A program made the translations under genes and the position numbers. The notes below the pieces were generated by a model. It had not been told where the DNA came from. It was given only the letters and a program-made list of their open reading frames with translations, and searched no databases. A stretch of 7,343 bases of DNA from Chloroflexota bacterium (GTDB taxonomy: Bacteria; Chloroflexota; Dehalococcoidia; Lucifugimonadales; Lucifugimonadaceae): NCBI GenBank assembly GCA_030831265.1, contig JAURLM010000310.1, positions 1 to 7,343 of the forward strand. The letters run 5' to 3'. The stretch's first letter is position 1; each line of letters begins with the position of its first letter. Shown here piece after piece: positions 1-5,787 of this stretch.

Positions 1-249
1 AACCGGCGGAACCTTCCATTCAGTAGTGGTTGCCGGGGAAGGCGGCAGCGCAGTCACCGGGTCGCCATTCAGGGCCTTGCGAAGCATTTCGGCACGGGCC
101 GCACGCACTCCGTCGACGCGCTCGTCGAACCTGTCGTGCAGCTCGCAGATTACGGCTGCGAACTCCGGGGTGAACAGGTCGTCCCCGCCAACCTTGGACG
201 TGAATGAAATTCGAGATGTCGCTTCGGATGCGGTGGTTCCGGAAGTCAT
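1..249 (-). CDS. aceB: Malate synthase (A-type), N-terminal part, cut by the window edge
   Basis: Malate synthase condenses glyoxylate with acetyl-CoA to give malate, the second glyoxylate-shunt step, in the cytoplasm. The frame is open from ATG 247-249 (minus) to the left edge, 83 codons, with no stop. The visible part matches the N-terminal region of the A-type enzyme: a variable first ~24 residues, then a helix starting LFTPEFAAVICELHDRF, an AARAEMLRKAL helix, a DPVTALPPSP turn and TEWKVPPV. The last corresponds to the W-K/R-V-x-P-x-P strand before the catalytic barrel in E. coli AceB. Catalytic residues lie outside the window. A GGAG box (262-259, minus) sits 9 nt before the ATG, supporting this start. 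It diverges from the NIPSNAP gene, and no isocitrate lyase is visible here. The family call comes from N-terminal resemblance only, so it is likely rather than certain. Confidence 0.68.
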   Translation of the reverse strand, partial: MTSGTTASEATSRISFTSKVGGDDLFTPEFAAVICELHDRFDERVDGVRAARAEMLRKALNGDPVTALPPSPATTTEWKVPPV

Positions 250-584
250 GTAAGTTTGCTCCGCTCTAACTGGTCACCTGTTGCGAATGGCTGTCATCGG
301 CGACACACAGGCTGATGATGGACCCTTGAGGTTTTTCAACTGAGCATCTTAGCAGTGACAGGGCAAAACGTGAGGATGAGCGAATCGCTACGTGTGCGTG
401 CCTTCGTTTCAAGTCAGAGCGAGGAACCCGGCGGCGGATCAGACGCCACACAATCAACAACCGCGCATCGTGTTGACCTCGCCAGTTCGTGATATCTTCC
501 CGCTGAAACATCGGCCGCGTTCCTCGAACAACCACCCACTACAATCGCAACGAAACTTCGCAAACTCCAAACAGGAACAAAACA
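250..584. other. Divergent intergenic region between malate synthase and NIPSNAP genes
   Basis: This 335-bp spacer should hold the promoters of both outward-facing genes. On the plus strand a TACAAT hexamer (540-545) is a fair -10 element about 40 nt before the NIPSNAP start, but no good -35 lies 16-18 nt upstream. A TTGACC at 473-478 is followed by TATCTT only 14 nt later, which is too short a spacer. On the minus strand TTGAAA (341-336) lacks a convincing -10. No RNA gene, strong hairpin or conserved-looking small ORF was seen. Frames that are open here read as low-complexity Arg/Ser/Pro peptides. Confidence 0.5.
540..545 (+). promoter_or_regulatory. Possible -10 element of the NIPSNAP gene
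   Basis: TACAAT matches five of six positions of the sigma-70 -10 consensus and would give a leader of about 33 nt before the ATG at 585. The -35 region (about 517-523, GCGTTCC) is poor, so this is a weak call made mainly on position. Confidence 0.3.
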
Positions 585-1202
585 ATGATCTACGAATTCC
601 GAACCTACGACCTCAAGCCCCGCACGCTGCCGCAGTACGAAACGATACTCAAGGACGCACTGTCCGGCGGTCGCCTCGACTACTCACGACTTTTCGGATA
701 CTGGTACACCGAGTTTGGCCCGCTCAACCAGGCGCTGCATGTCTGGCCCTACAACGACCTCAACGAGCGAGCTGAGATTCGCCAGAAGGTCAACGGCGTG
801 GGCAACTGGCCCCCGGCAACCGCCAGCATCCTCGCCGCTCAGGCCGCTGATATCTACTACCCTGCGCCGTTCAATGACGAGTCGATCGTCGGTGACCACG
901 GCCCGTACTACGAACTGCGAATCTACGACTACTCGACCGGCGAGATTCCAGCGGTCATCGACGCATGGTCAAAGGCCATCGACGAGCGTCGGAAGCACTC
1001 ATCATTCATCGGTGCGTGGTACTCGGAGTTCGGCGGCCTGAATGAGTGGGCGCACATGTGGGCCTACAAGTCGCTGGAAGAGCGTGACAACGTGCGCGCG
1101 GAGATGATTGCGAAGAAAATCTGGCCAGCGCCAGGCGGCCCTGCTCCAAAGCGCCAGGAGAGCCGATTGTTCAAGCCGTTCCCCTTCAGCCCGCTCAAGT
1201 AA
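585..1202 (+). CDS. NIPSNAP family protein with two tandem NIPSNAP domains
   Basis: The product is 205 aa, soluble, with no signal peptide or membrane segment. NIPSNAP domains are ferredoxin-like dimeric alpha-beta barrel folds of uncertain biochemical role, common in bacterial genomes rich in oxidative catabolism. Two homologous halves are visible. Residues 2-66 begin IYEFRTYDLKP and contain YWYTEFGPLNQALHVWPY. Residues 109-172 begin YELRIYDYSTG and contain AWYSEFGGLNEWAHMWAY. Both halves keep the Y-E-x-R-x-Y-D strand, the W-Y-x-E-F-G-x-L-N core, an H-x-W strand and a following L-x-E-R helix. The C-terminal tail (from about 181) is rich in proline, lysine and phenylalanine. The start is supported by AGGA at 573-576, 8 nt before the ATG, and by MIYEFRTY, the usual start of this family. 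It converges on the ABC-F gene with a 36-bp gap. Family assignment is firm; substrate or partner is unknown. Confidence 0.9.
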   Translation: MIYEFRTYDLKPRTLPQYETILKDALSGGRLDYSRLFGYWYTEFGPLNQALHVWPYNDLNERAEIRQKVNGVGNWPPATASILAAQAADIYYPAPFNDESIVGDHGPYYELRIYDYSTGEIPAVIDAWSKAIDERRKHSSFIGAWYSEFGGLNEWAHMWAYKSLEERDNVRAEMIAKKIWPAPGGPAPKRQESRLFKPFPFSPLK

Positions 1203-1215
1203 GCAGCTTTGCCAG

Positions 1216-1253
1216 GAAGTGCGGGGGAGGGCGCAGGCCTAAACCCGCACTTC
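1216..1253. terminator. Inverted repeat between convergent genes, possible weak terminator
   Basis: A perfect 10-bp inverted repeat (GAAGTGCGGG 1216-1225, CCCGCACTTC 1244-1253) flanks an 18-nt loop. It starts 14 nt after the NIPSNAP stop, and its right arm lies within the last codons of the ABC-F gene. No T-run follows on either strand, so it is not a classical intrinsic terminator. It could slow or stabilise converging transcripts. Part of the symmetry is constrained by ABC-F coding sequence. Confidence 0.35.
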
Positions 1254-2804
1254 GGACAGCGTTACCTCGCCGCCTTCCACGCTGTAGACGTGCGTGGCAA
1301 TCTCTTCAACGATTGCCGGGTCATGGCTCGCACAGATGATCGTACCGTCGTACTCATCCAGCGCACCCAGCAGCTCATCCCGCGTCACCGCGTCAAGGTG
1401 GTTCGTTGGCTCGTCCAGTAACAGCACGCTGTTCGGCTCAATGAGAAATTTTGCCAGCGCCAGCCGGGATTTCTCGCCACCCGACAGCATCGACACCGAC
1501 TTGAAAACGTCGTCGTTACTGAACAGGAACCTGCCCAGCACGCCTCGGAGCGTGCCGTCCGGCTGGTCACCAGCGGCCTTGCGCACCTCGCCCAGCACCG
1601 TTTCACGTCGGTCCAGCGATTCATCCTGGTGCTGCGCGTAGTAGCCAACCCGCGCACGCTCGGACCACGTCAATTTGCCCTCGGTCGGCTCCACAACGCC
1701 GGCAAGGATTCGCAGGAGAGTCGACTTGCCGCCGCCGTTCGGACCAACCAGCGCAACCTTCTGGCCGCGCTCGACTTCGAGGGCTACGTCCAACAGCACC
1801 GGAGCGCCTTCCCATTCGTGGCCCAGACCATCAACCTGCAACACCACTCGTTCGACGCGCCCGGACGAGTGGATGCGGAACTTGGTCGCTGAAGTCTCTT
1901 CAGGCCGCTCGATGCGCTCAATCTTTTCGAGCATCTTTATGCGACCCTGCACCTGCCGAGCCTTCGTCGCCTTCGAACGGAAGCGTTCGATGAACCGTTC
2001 CTGGTGAGCCAGTTGCCGTTGCTGGCGGTCAGCGGCGATAGTCTGCAACTCATCCCGCTCAACCCTTTGTTCAAGAAACTGCGTGTAGTTGCCGGCGTAC
2101 GCCACGACCTTGCCGTGCTCAATGCTCAGCACGCGGTTGGCGACGTGGTCCAGGAACTCTCCATCATGCGTGACGATGAGAATCGTGCCGGGATATTCAG
2201 ACAGTTCTGTGCGAAGCCAGTCCCGCGCTGAACGGTCGAGATGGTTCGTCGGCTCGTCGAGCAGCAGGTGTTCTGGCTGGCGAACCAGTATTTTTGCCAG
2301 CGAGATGCGCATCCGCCATCCGCCTGAGAAGTCACCGCACGCCTTGTCCATGTCCTGTTCACTAAACCCCAGGCCACTGGTGATGCGACGAATATCAGGC
2401 TCGACGGCGTTTCCGCCCAGCATACGGAATCGGTCATGCAGCCGGTCAAGCTCAGTGGCAAGGTCTGCGGCGTCTTCCGGCCGCTCGACCATCAGCGACT
2501 CAACTTCTGCGATTCGCAGTCGCGCCTCGTTGGCTTCCGGCATTGCCGTCCACATCTCCTCACGGAGAGTGACATCAAGTGCAATGTCGGATTCCTGCTT
2601 TAGATAAGCCATCTCGCCGCCGGTAACTTTGGCTTTGCCGGAGGTTGGGGTCATCAGGCCCGCGATGATGCGGAGCATGGTGGATTTGCCGGCGCCGTTT
2701 GGCCCCACGAGGCCAACTCGCTGGCCTTTGGAGACGGTGAAGCTGACTGGCGCAAAGAGGGTTCGCGCGCCGAACGACATTTCAAGGTTTTGTGCGGAGA
2801 TCAT
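1239..2804 (-). CDS. ABC-F family ATPase (ribosome-associated, duplicated ABC domain)
   Basis: ABC-F proteins lack membrane domains; they bind the ribosomal E site and act in translation, some also giving antibiotic resistance. The 521-aa product has two ABC domains. Domain 1: Walker A GPNGAGKST (34-42), signature FSGGW (159-163), Walker B LLLDEPTNHLD (from 180, catalytic Glu184), H-loop His213. Domain 2: Walker A GPNGGGKST (354-362), signature LSGGE (440-444), LLLDEPTNHLD (from 461, Glu465), His494. The linker (about 238-305) is charged and helical and contains FIERFRSKATKARQVQ and RIKMLEKIE, typical of the P-site tRNA interaction motif. At 521 aa it is shorter than EttA (555) or Uup and YheS (about 635) and ends right after domain 2 without a C-terminal coiled coil. 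The start at 2804 fits the usual short strand before Walker A; a weak GGAA (2817-2814) lies 9 nt upstream. Whether it is a housekeeping factor or a resistance protein cannot be told from sequence. Confidence 0.95.
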   Translation of the reverse strand: MISAQNLEMSFGARTLFAPVSFTVSKGQRVGLVGPNGAGKSTMLRIIAGLMTPTSGKAKVTGGEMAYLKQESDIALDVTLREEMWTAMPEANEARLRIAEVESLMVERPEDAADLATELDRLHDRFRMLGGNAVEPDIRRITSGLGFSEQDMDKACGDFSGGWRMRISLAKILVRQPEHLLLDEPTNHLDRSARDWLRTELSEYPGTILIVTHDGEFLDHVANRVLSIEHGKVVAYAGNYTQFLEQRVERDELQTIAADRQQRQLAHQERFIERFRSKATKARQVQGRIKMLEKIERIERPEETSATKFRIHSSGRVERVVLQVDGLGHEWEGAPVLLDVALEVERGQKVALVGPNGGGKSTLLRILAGVVEPTEGKLTWSERARVGYYAQHQDESLDRRETVLGEVRKAAGDQPDGTLRGVLGRFLFSNDDVFKSVSMLSGGEKSRLALAKFLIEPNSVLLLDEPTNHLDAVTRDELLGALDEYDGTIICASHDPAIVEEIATHVYSVEGGEVTLSEVRV

Positions 2805-2923
2805 GCTGTCTGGTTCCGTGGGTGGCCGAGTTGTGACACGTGAAAAGTGCGCAGCTGCGGTGATTGCGGCTGCGTGGGCGGCGGCCCGCTTGAAGACCGC
2901 CGTATGTCACTTACTCAAGAAGC

Positions 2924-2951
2924 AGCATAGAGTTCCGTGTTGCCGTTTGAA
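2924..2951 (-). promoter_or_regulatory. Candidate promoter for the ABC-F gene
   Basis: Read on the minus strand, TTCAAA (2951-2946) and TATGCT (2929-2924) are separated by 16 nt. Each matches sigma-70 consensus at four positions. The implied leader would be roughly 110 nt. The match is modest, so this is only a candidate. Confidence 0.25.
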
Positions 2952-3101
2952 CGTTTTGGCACGGTGCAGGATTAGGGCGACCGTAACCGCGTCCAAGTAG
3001 TTGCGCTACTAACAGGATACCGAATGCTGGAAGAAATGCAGAATGTCTTGTGCCTCAGTGGAAACCCATAGCTAACCCGCGTCTCACTACCCGCCAGCGT
3101 G

Positions 3102-3129
3102 TTCAAACTTTCCGGGGCAGCGGTATCAT
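3102..3129 (+). promoter_or_regulatory. Candidate promoter for the luciferase-like oxidoreductase gene
   Basis: TTCAAA (3102-3107) and TATCAT (3124-3129) are separated by 16 nt. The -10 matches five of six consensus positions and the -35 four of six. Transcription would start near 3136, giving a leader of about 87 nt before the chosen TTG start. The leader contains a 17-codon ATG frame (3140-3193). Confidence 0.35.
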
Positions 3130-3222
3130 CGGGGCACGGATGAAAACCCGTTCCGCACTGTCCACGGAGCCGTTCATCCCGACTGCAAATTGACCACTAC
3201 TCCACGGCAACAGGAACAAAAA

Positions 3223-4116
3223 TTGCAGATTGGCGTCATATATCCCCAGACCGAAATCCAGCGTGACCCCTCAGTAGTTAAAGCCTATGCACAGGGTGTC
3301 GAGCAGCTTGGCTACCGGTTCATCGCCGCGTACGACCATGTCATCGGCGCAAACCCTGCCTCTCGCCCCGGCTGGCGCGGTACCTACGACGTTGATGACG
3401 CCTTCATGGAGCCGCTCACACTGTTCAGCTTCATCAGCGCAATCACCCCGAAGATGGGCTTTGCAACCAGCATACTCATCTCACCGCAACGTCAAACCGT
3501 GCTGCTGGCGAAGCAGGCCGCCACGCTGGACGTGCTCTGCGGTGGCAGGCTACGGCTCGGCATCGGTATCGGCTGGAACGATGTCGAATACGAAGCCCTG
3601 AACGAGAAATTTCATAATCGCGGCGAACGCTCTGAGGAGCAGATTGAGCTAATGCGGTTGCTCTGGCGCAGCAGGTCAGTCAACTTCGAGGGCAAGTGGC
3701 ACAAAGTCACTGATGTCGGCATCAACCCGCTGCCAGTTCAGCGTCCCATACCTGTCTGGCTCGGTGGTGGCGAAGACCGCGTCGTTCGCAGGATCGCGCG
3801 TATGGCCGACGGCTGGATGCCGCAGTTTTCCCCGGATGCCAATGGCCGCTCCACTTTCGAACGAATGCGTGAGTACGCGGTCGAATACGGCCGCGATCCA
3901 TCTGAGATTGGCCTGGATGGCCGTGTCACTGTGCGTGGCGACGATGTTGATGGCTGGGCGGAGACTGTCTCCCGCTGGCGCGAGATTGGCGCGACGCATG
4001 TCAGCGTGAACACGATGGGTGACCAGGTCCGAGATGTGGACGACCACCTGAACCGGCTCCGCAAGCTCAAAGAAGCACTCGGCAAAGCCAGCGCCGCGGT
4101 TAGTCAGACCTCGTAG
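3223..4116 (+). CDS. Luciferase-like flavin/F420-dependent oxidoreductase (TIGR03619 type)
   Basis: The 297-aa product belongs to the bacterial luciferase-like superfamily, TIM-barrel oxidoreductases that use F420 or FMN. It opens QIGVIYPQTEI, the first barrel strand. YDHVIGA follows near residue 37, then FATSILISPQRQTVLLAKQA (80-99), the GGRLRLGIGIGWND loop (107-120), an FHNRGERSEEQIELM helix (130-144), and PIPVWLGGGEDRVVRRIARMADGWMP (from 175), the cofactor-phosphate region. All hallmark segments of the TIGR03619 subgroup are present and its length is usual. Start choice: TTG at 3223 has AGGA 7 nt upstream (3212-3215) and places the first strand at residue 2 as in relatives. The same frame could begin at TTG 3190, adding 11 residues (TTTPRQQEQK after the start), but that TTG has no box at good distance. 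The substrate is unknown and cofactor choice between F420 and FMN is unproven. It appears to be monocistronic, followed by a gene-poor stretch. Confidence 0.9.
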   Translation: MQIGVIYPQTEIQRDPSVVKAYAQGVEQLGYRFIAAYDHVIGANPASRPGWRGTYDVDDAFMEPLTLFSFISAITPKMGFATSILISPQRQTVLLAKQAATLDVLCGGRLRLGIGIGWNDVEYEALNEKFHNRGERSEEQIELMRLLWRSRSVNFEGKWHKVTDVGINPLPVQRPIPVWLGGGEDRVVRRIARMADGWMPQFSPDANGRSTFERMREYAVEYGRDPSEIGLDGRVTVRGDDVDGWAETVSRWREIGATHVSVNTMGDQVRDVDDHLNRLRKLKEALGKASAAVSQTS

Positions 4117-4132
4117 CTGGCGTTATCCATAG

Positions 4133-4414
4133 ATTTCAACATCATGCCGGGATTTCAAGGCGTCCCATCAGGCGGCGTTAGCAGATGGCACTGCGCTGCT
4201 AGAAGAGGTCACTGATGCGGAATCCACGTGGAAAGAGGGAGTCCGGGACAGGCGCACGTCCGGGGTTACGTTTGGCGGCGGTGGCGGCAGCCTTGCCCCG
4301 AAGTGCGGCGACTACATGGTCTACGGCAACGTAATCATCCTGTGCCAGGGTGGTGGCAACGTAGAAGCATTGGCCCGCTGCGACAAACTCGTATCTGGAC
4401 TGCCCGGCAACTAG
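4133..4414 (+). pseudogene. 5'-truncated remnant of an unknown (probably exported, Cys-containing) protein gene
   Basis: This frame is open between TAG 4130-4132 and its own TAG at 4412-4414 and has no usable start near its 5' end; the first ATG is at 4316. It nevertheless reads like real protein: a helix-like ASHQAALADGTALLEEVTDA, then a Gly-rich TFGGGGGSLAPKC, then GDYMVYGNVIILCQGGGN, EALARCDKLVSGLPGN and stop. Third codon positions are mostly G or C, as in the neighbouring genes, and the other two frames read as Arg/Trp-rich shadow. Four cysteines (CRDF, KCGD, LCQG, RCDK) suggest disulfides and an exported protein that has lost its signal peptide, which is inference. I do not recognise the family. 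A short gene starting at ATG 4316 (33 codons) is less likely because coding character continues upstream of it. Confidence 0.5.
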
Positions 4415-4415
4415 T

Positions 4416-4586
4416 TACACCTGTGCGCTCATCGTTGCCCGAGTACCGAGTCGTCGGGTGGTGCTTCCACCCGGCGAAACCCGCGATGACCTCAAGTTTG
4501 ATGCGCTCGATCTTGGTGCCAAATACGGGTGTCTACTGTCGGTATTCGCCCGCCCCGTACAGCGGCTTTCACGGTTTCACCTGTAA
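4416..4586 (+). pseudogene. Possible second gene remnant (no start codon recognised)
   Basis: In the frame of codon 4416-4418, reading from just after the previous remnant to TAA 4584-4586, the translation includes TCALIVARVPSRRVVLPPGE and TRDDLKFDALDLGAKYGCLL. This looks more protein-like than the other frames of the segment. It lacks an ATG and its last residues (QRLSRFHL) look degraded. It may be a fragment of an unrelated gene or chance. I do not recognise a family. From 4587 to the globin-CheW start only regulatory-type sequence remains. Confidence 0.25.
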
Positions 4587-4630
4587 TTCTTGTCACGCAT
4601 CATGGTATTGATCGTGAAGCTACCGACCGG

Positions 4631-4664
4631 TCTCACTGCTGGCTAGTTGACCCTGGCAGTGAGA
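4631..4664. repeat. 9-bp inverted repeat upstream of the globin-CheW gene
   Basis: TCTCACTGC (4631-4639) and GCAGTGAGA (4656-4664) are perfect inverted copies separated by 16 nt, ending 47 bp before the ATG at 4712. There is no T-run, so it is not an intrinsic terminator. A TTGACC hexamer (4647-4652) lies in the loop and could be a -35, though no good -10 follows at 16-18 nt. Its position and spacing would suit an operator for a dimeric regulator, or a hairpin in a leader. The adjacent GACCGGTC (4625-4632) is a separate 8-bp palindrome. Confidence 0.45.
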
Positions 4665-4711
4665 AATAATGTTCCCCGTACCAACCCACCTTCTATGGGA
4701 ATTAAATCCTG

Positions 4712-5767
4712 ATGACTCCTGAGCAGATTGAATTAGTTAAGTCCAGCTGGAAGCAAGTGCTGCCAATAGCGGACACTGCGGCAGATCTCTTTTACGACCG
4801 GCTATTCGAAGTTGCACCGGGAGTACGCGGGCTGTTCGCTGATGATATGGCGGGTCAGAAAAAGGCTTTGTTGGCGATGCTGGGCCGCGTTGTCGCTTCA
4901 CTGGACAACCTGGAAAGCATTGTTCCGCACGTGCAGGACCTCGGTGTTCGGCATGTCGGTTACGGAGCGGAACCTGCCCACTATGCAGTGGTTGGCGAAA
5001 CACTGCTGTGGACCCTCGAGAAGGGACTTGGCGACGAGTGGAACGATGAGTTGAAGAACGCATGGGCAACTGCCTACGGCGTGCTTTCATCAACGATGAT
5101 CGATGCCGCAAACGCAAAAATCACGGCAGATGCTGACAGCGAATCAAAACACGCAGAAAAGACAGCAGTGCAAACAATGACGGCGGAACCGGCGGTCAAA
5201 AAAACAAAGAAACGAACAAAACGCACCGAACCTGAAGCGAAGAAACGTTCTGTTGCAGTTGGATCAAAATCCGAAACTGCGGAACAGGCTTCCGGCCCGC
5301 ACCGTCAGCTAGTGGTTTTCGATCTGGATGCGGAGCAGTTTGGCCTGGATATTGCTGCCGTCCGTGAAATCATCCGGTTGCAGGAAATCACCGCGGTTCC
5401 ACGGGCACCAGAATTTATTGAAGGTGTGATTAACCTGCGAGGCAAGATTATTCCAGTCATGTGTCTTCGCAAGCGATTCGACATGGACATTGTCGAAAGA
5501 GACGATGACTTCCGAATTGTCGTGGTGGACGTAAACGGGACAGAACTCGGAATTGTTGTTGATGCAGTTTCGGAAGTTAGCCGGATCCCAGAGAGCAGCA
5601 TTGAGCCGCCATCCGGTGTCATTTCTCGTGATAATTCCGGGTACCTGACCGGCATCGCCAAGACAGGCCAGGCAATGATCATGTTGCTTGACATTGGCAG
5701 CCTGCTGACAGTACCCGAAGCGGAGTCAGTACGGGCAGCGTCAACGCACCTGGACGAGGCTGCGTAA
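4712..5767 (+). CDS. Globin-CheW fusion protein (putative haem gas-sensing chemotaxis adaptor)
   Basis: A single uninterrupted 351-codon frame joins two known domains. Residues 1-135 are a single-domain globin of the flavohaemoglobin/Vitreoscilla type. By motif comparison the pocket is intact: B10 Tyr28 (DLFYDRLFE), CD1 Phe42 (RGLFADD), E7 Gln49 (AGQKKALL), proximal F8 His81 (GVRHVGYG). The C-terminal AYGVLSSTMIDAA matches the H helix. No reductase domain follows. Residues 136-195 form a linker rich in Lys, Ala, Glu and Thr. Residues 197-337 are a CheW domain: RQLVVFDLDAEQFGLDIAAV, PRAPEFIEGVINLRGKIIPV, RIVVVDVNGTELGIVVDAV, GIAKTGQAMIMLLDI. CheW is a cytoplasmic adaptor linking receptors to the histidine kinase CheA. 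I infer that haem ligation of O2, NO or CO modulates an array or another CheA-type complex. The start has GGGA 11 nt upstream (4697-4700). No cheA or receptor gene is adjacent. Domain calls are firm, the sensing role is inference. Confidence 0.93.
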   Translation: MTPEQIELVKSSWKQVLPIADTAADLFYDRLFEVAPGVRGLFADDMAGQKKALLAMLGRVVASLDNLESIVPHVQDLGVRHVGYGAEPAHYAVVGETLLWTLEKGLGDEWNDELKNAWATAYGVLSSTMIDAANAKITADADSESKHAEKTAVQTMTAEPAVKKTKKRTKRTEPEAKKRSVAVGSKSETAEQASGPHRQLVVFDLDAEQFGLDIAAVREIIRLQEITAVPRAPEFIEGVINLRGKIIPVMCLRKRFDMDIVERDDDFRIVVVDVNGTELGIVVDAVSEVSRIPESSIEPPSGVISRDNSGYLTGIAKTGQAMIMLLDIGSLLTVPEAESVRAASTHLDEAA

Positions 5768-5787
5768 GGTCATTTTGTTGGAATAAC

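Larger units (their letters stand above)
2805..3222. other. Divergent intergenic region between the ABC-F and oxidoreductase genes
   Basis: This 418-bp spacer separates two outward-facing genes. It holds one candidate promoter for each direction (listed separately), a 10-bp palindrome CGCAGCTGCG (2850-2859), and a small AGTAG/CTACT hairpin (2996-3010). It also has two very short ATG frames with purine-rich upstream sequence: a 15-codon frame at 3024-3071 and a 17-codon frame at 3140-3193. No tRNA-like cloverleaf, riboswitch-like architecture or mobile-element end was recognised. Longer open frames here have no protein-like composition. Confidence 0.5.

Noticed and set aside
266..535. 89-aa minus-strand frame in the malate synthase upstream region
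   Set aside because: Arg/Ser-rich composition with no motif; it occupies the region expected to hold the promoters and overlaps no recognisable protein.
2089..2607. 172-aa plus-strand frame opposite the ABC-F gene
   Set aside because: It is an antisense shadow of a clearly functional ABC-F gene; composition is Ser/Arg-rich and lacks any domain pattern.
2878..2911. GC-rich inverted segment (GGCGG ... CCGCC) upstream of the ABC-F gene
   Set aside because: The stem is only about five base pairs in a GC-rich stretch, which is expected by chance.
3024..3071. 15-codon frame (MLEEMQNVLCLSGNP) with AGGA 6 nt upstream
   Set aside because: It lies upstream of the candidate oxidoreductase promoter, has no following coupled gene, and such short frames are common by chance.
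4228..4611. 127-aa plus-strand open frame with an ATG between the oxidoreductase and globin-CheW genes
   Set aside because: Its first part is Arg/Trp/Gln-rich, the typical shadow of the better frame at 4133-4414, and its later part has no domain-like pattern or ribosome-binding site.
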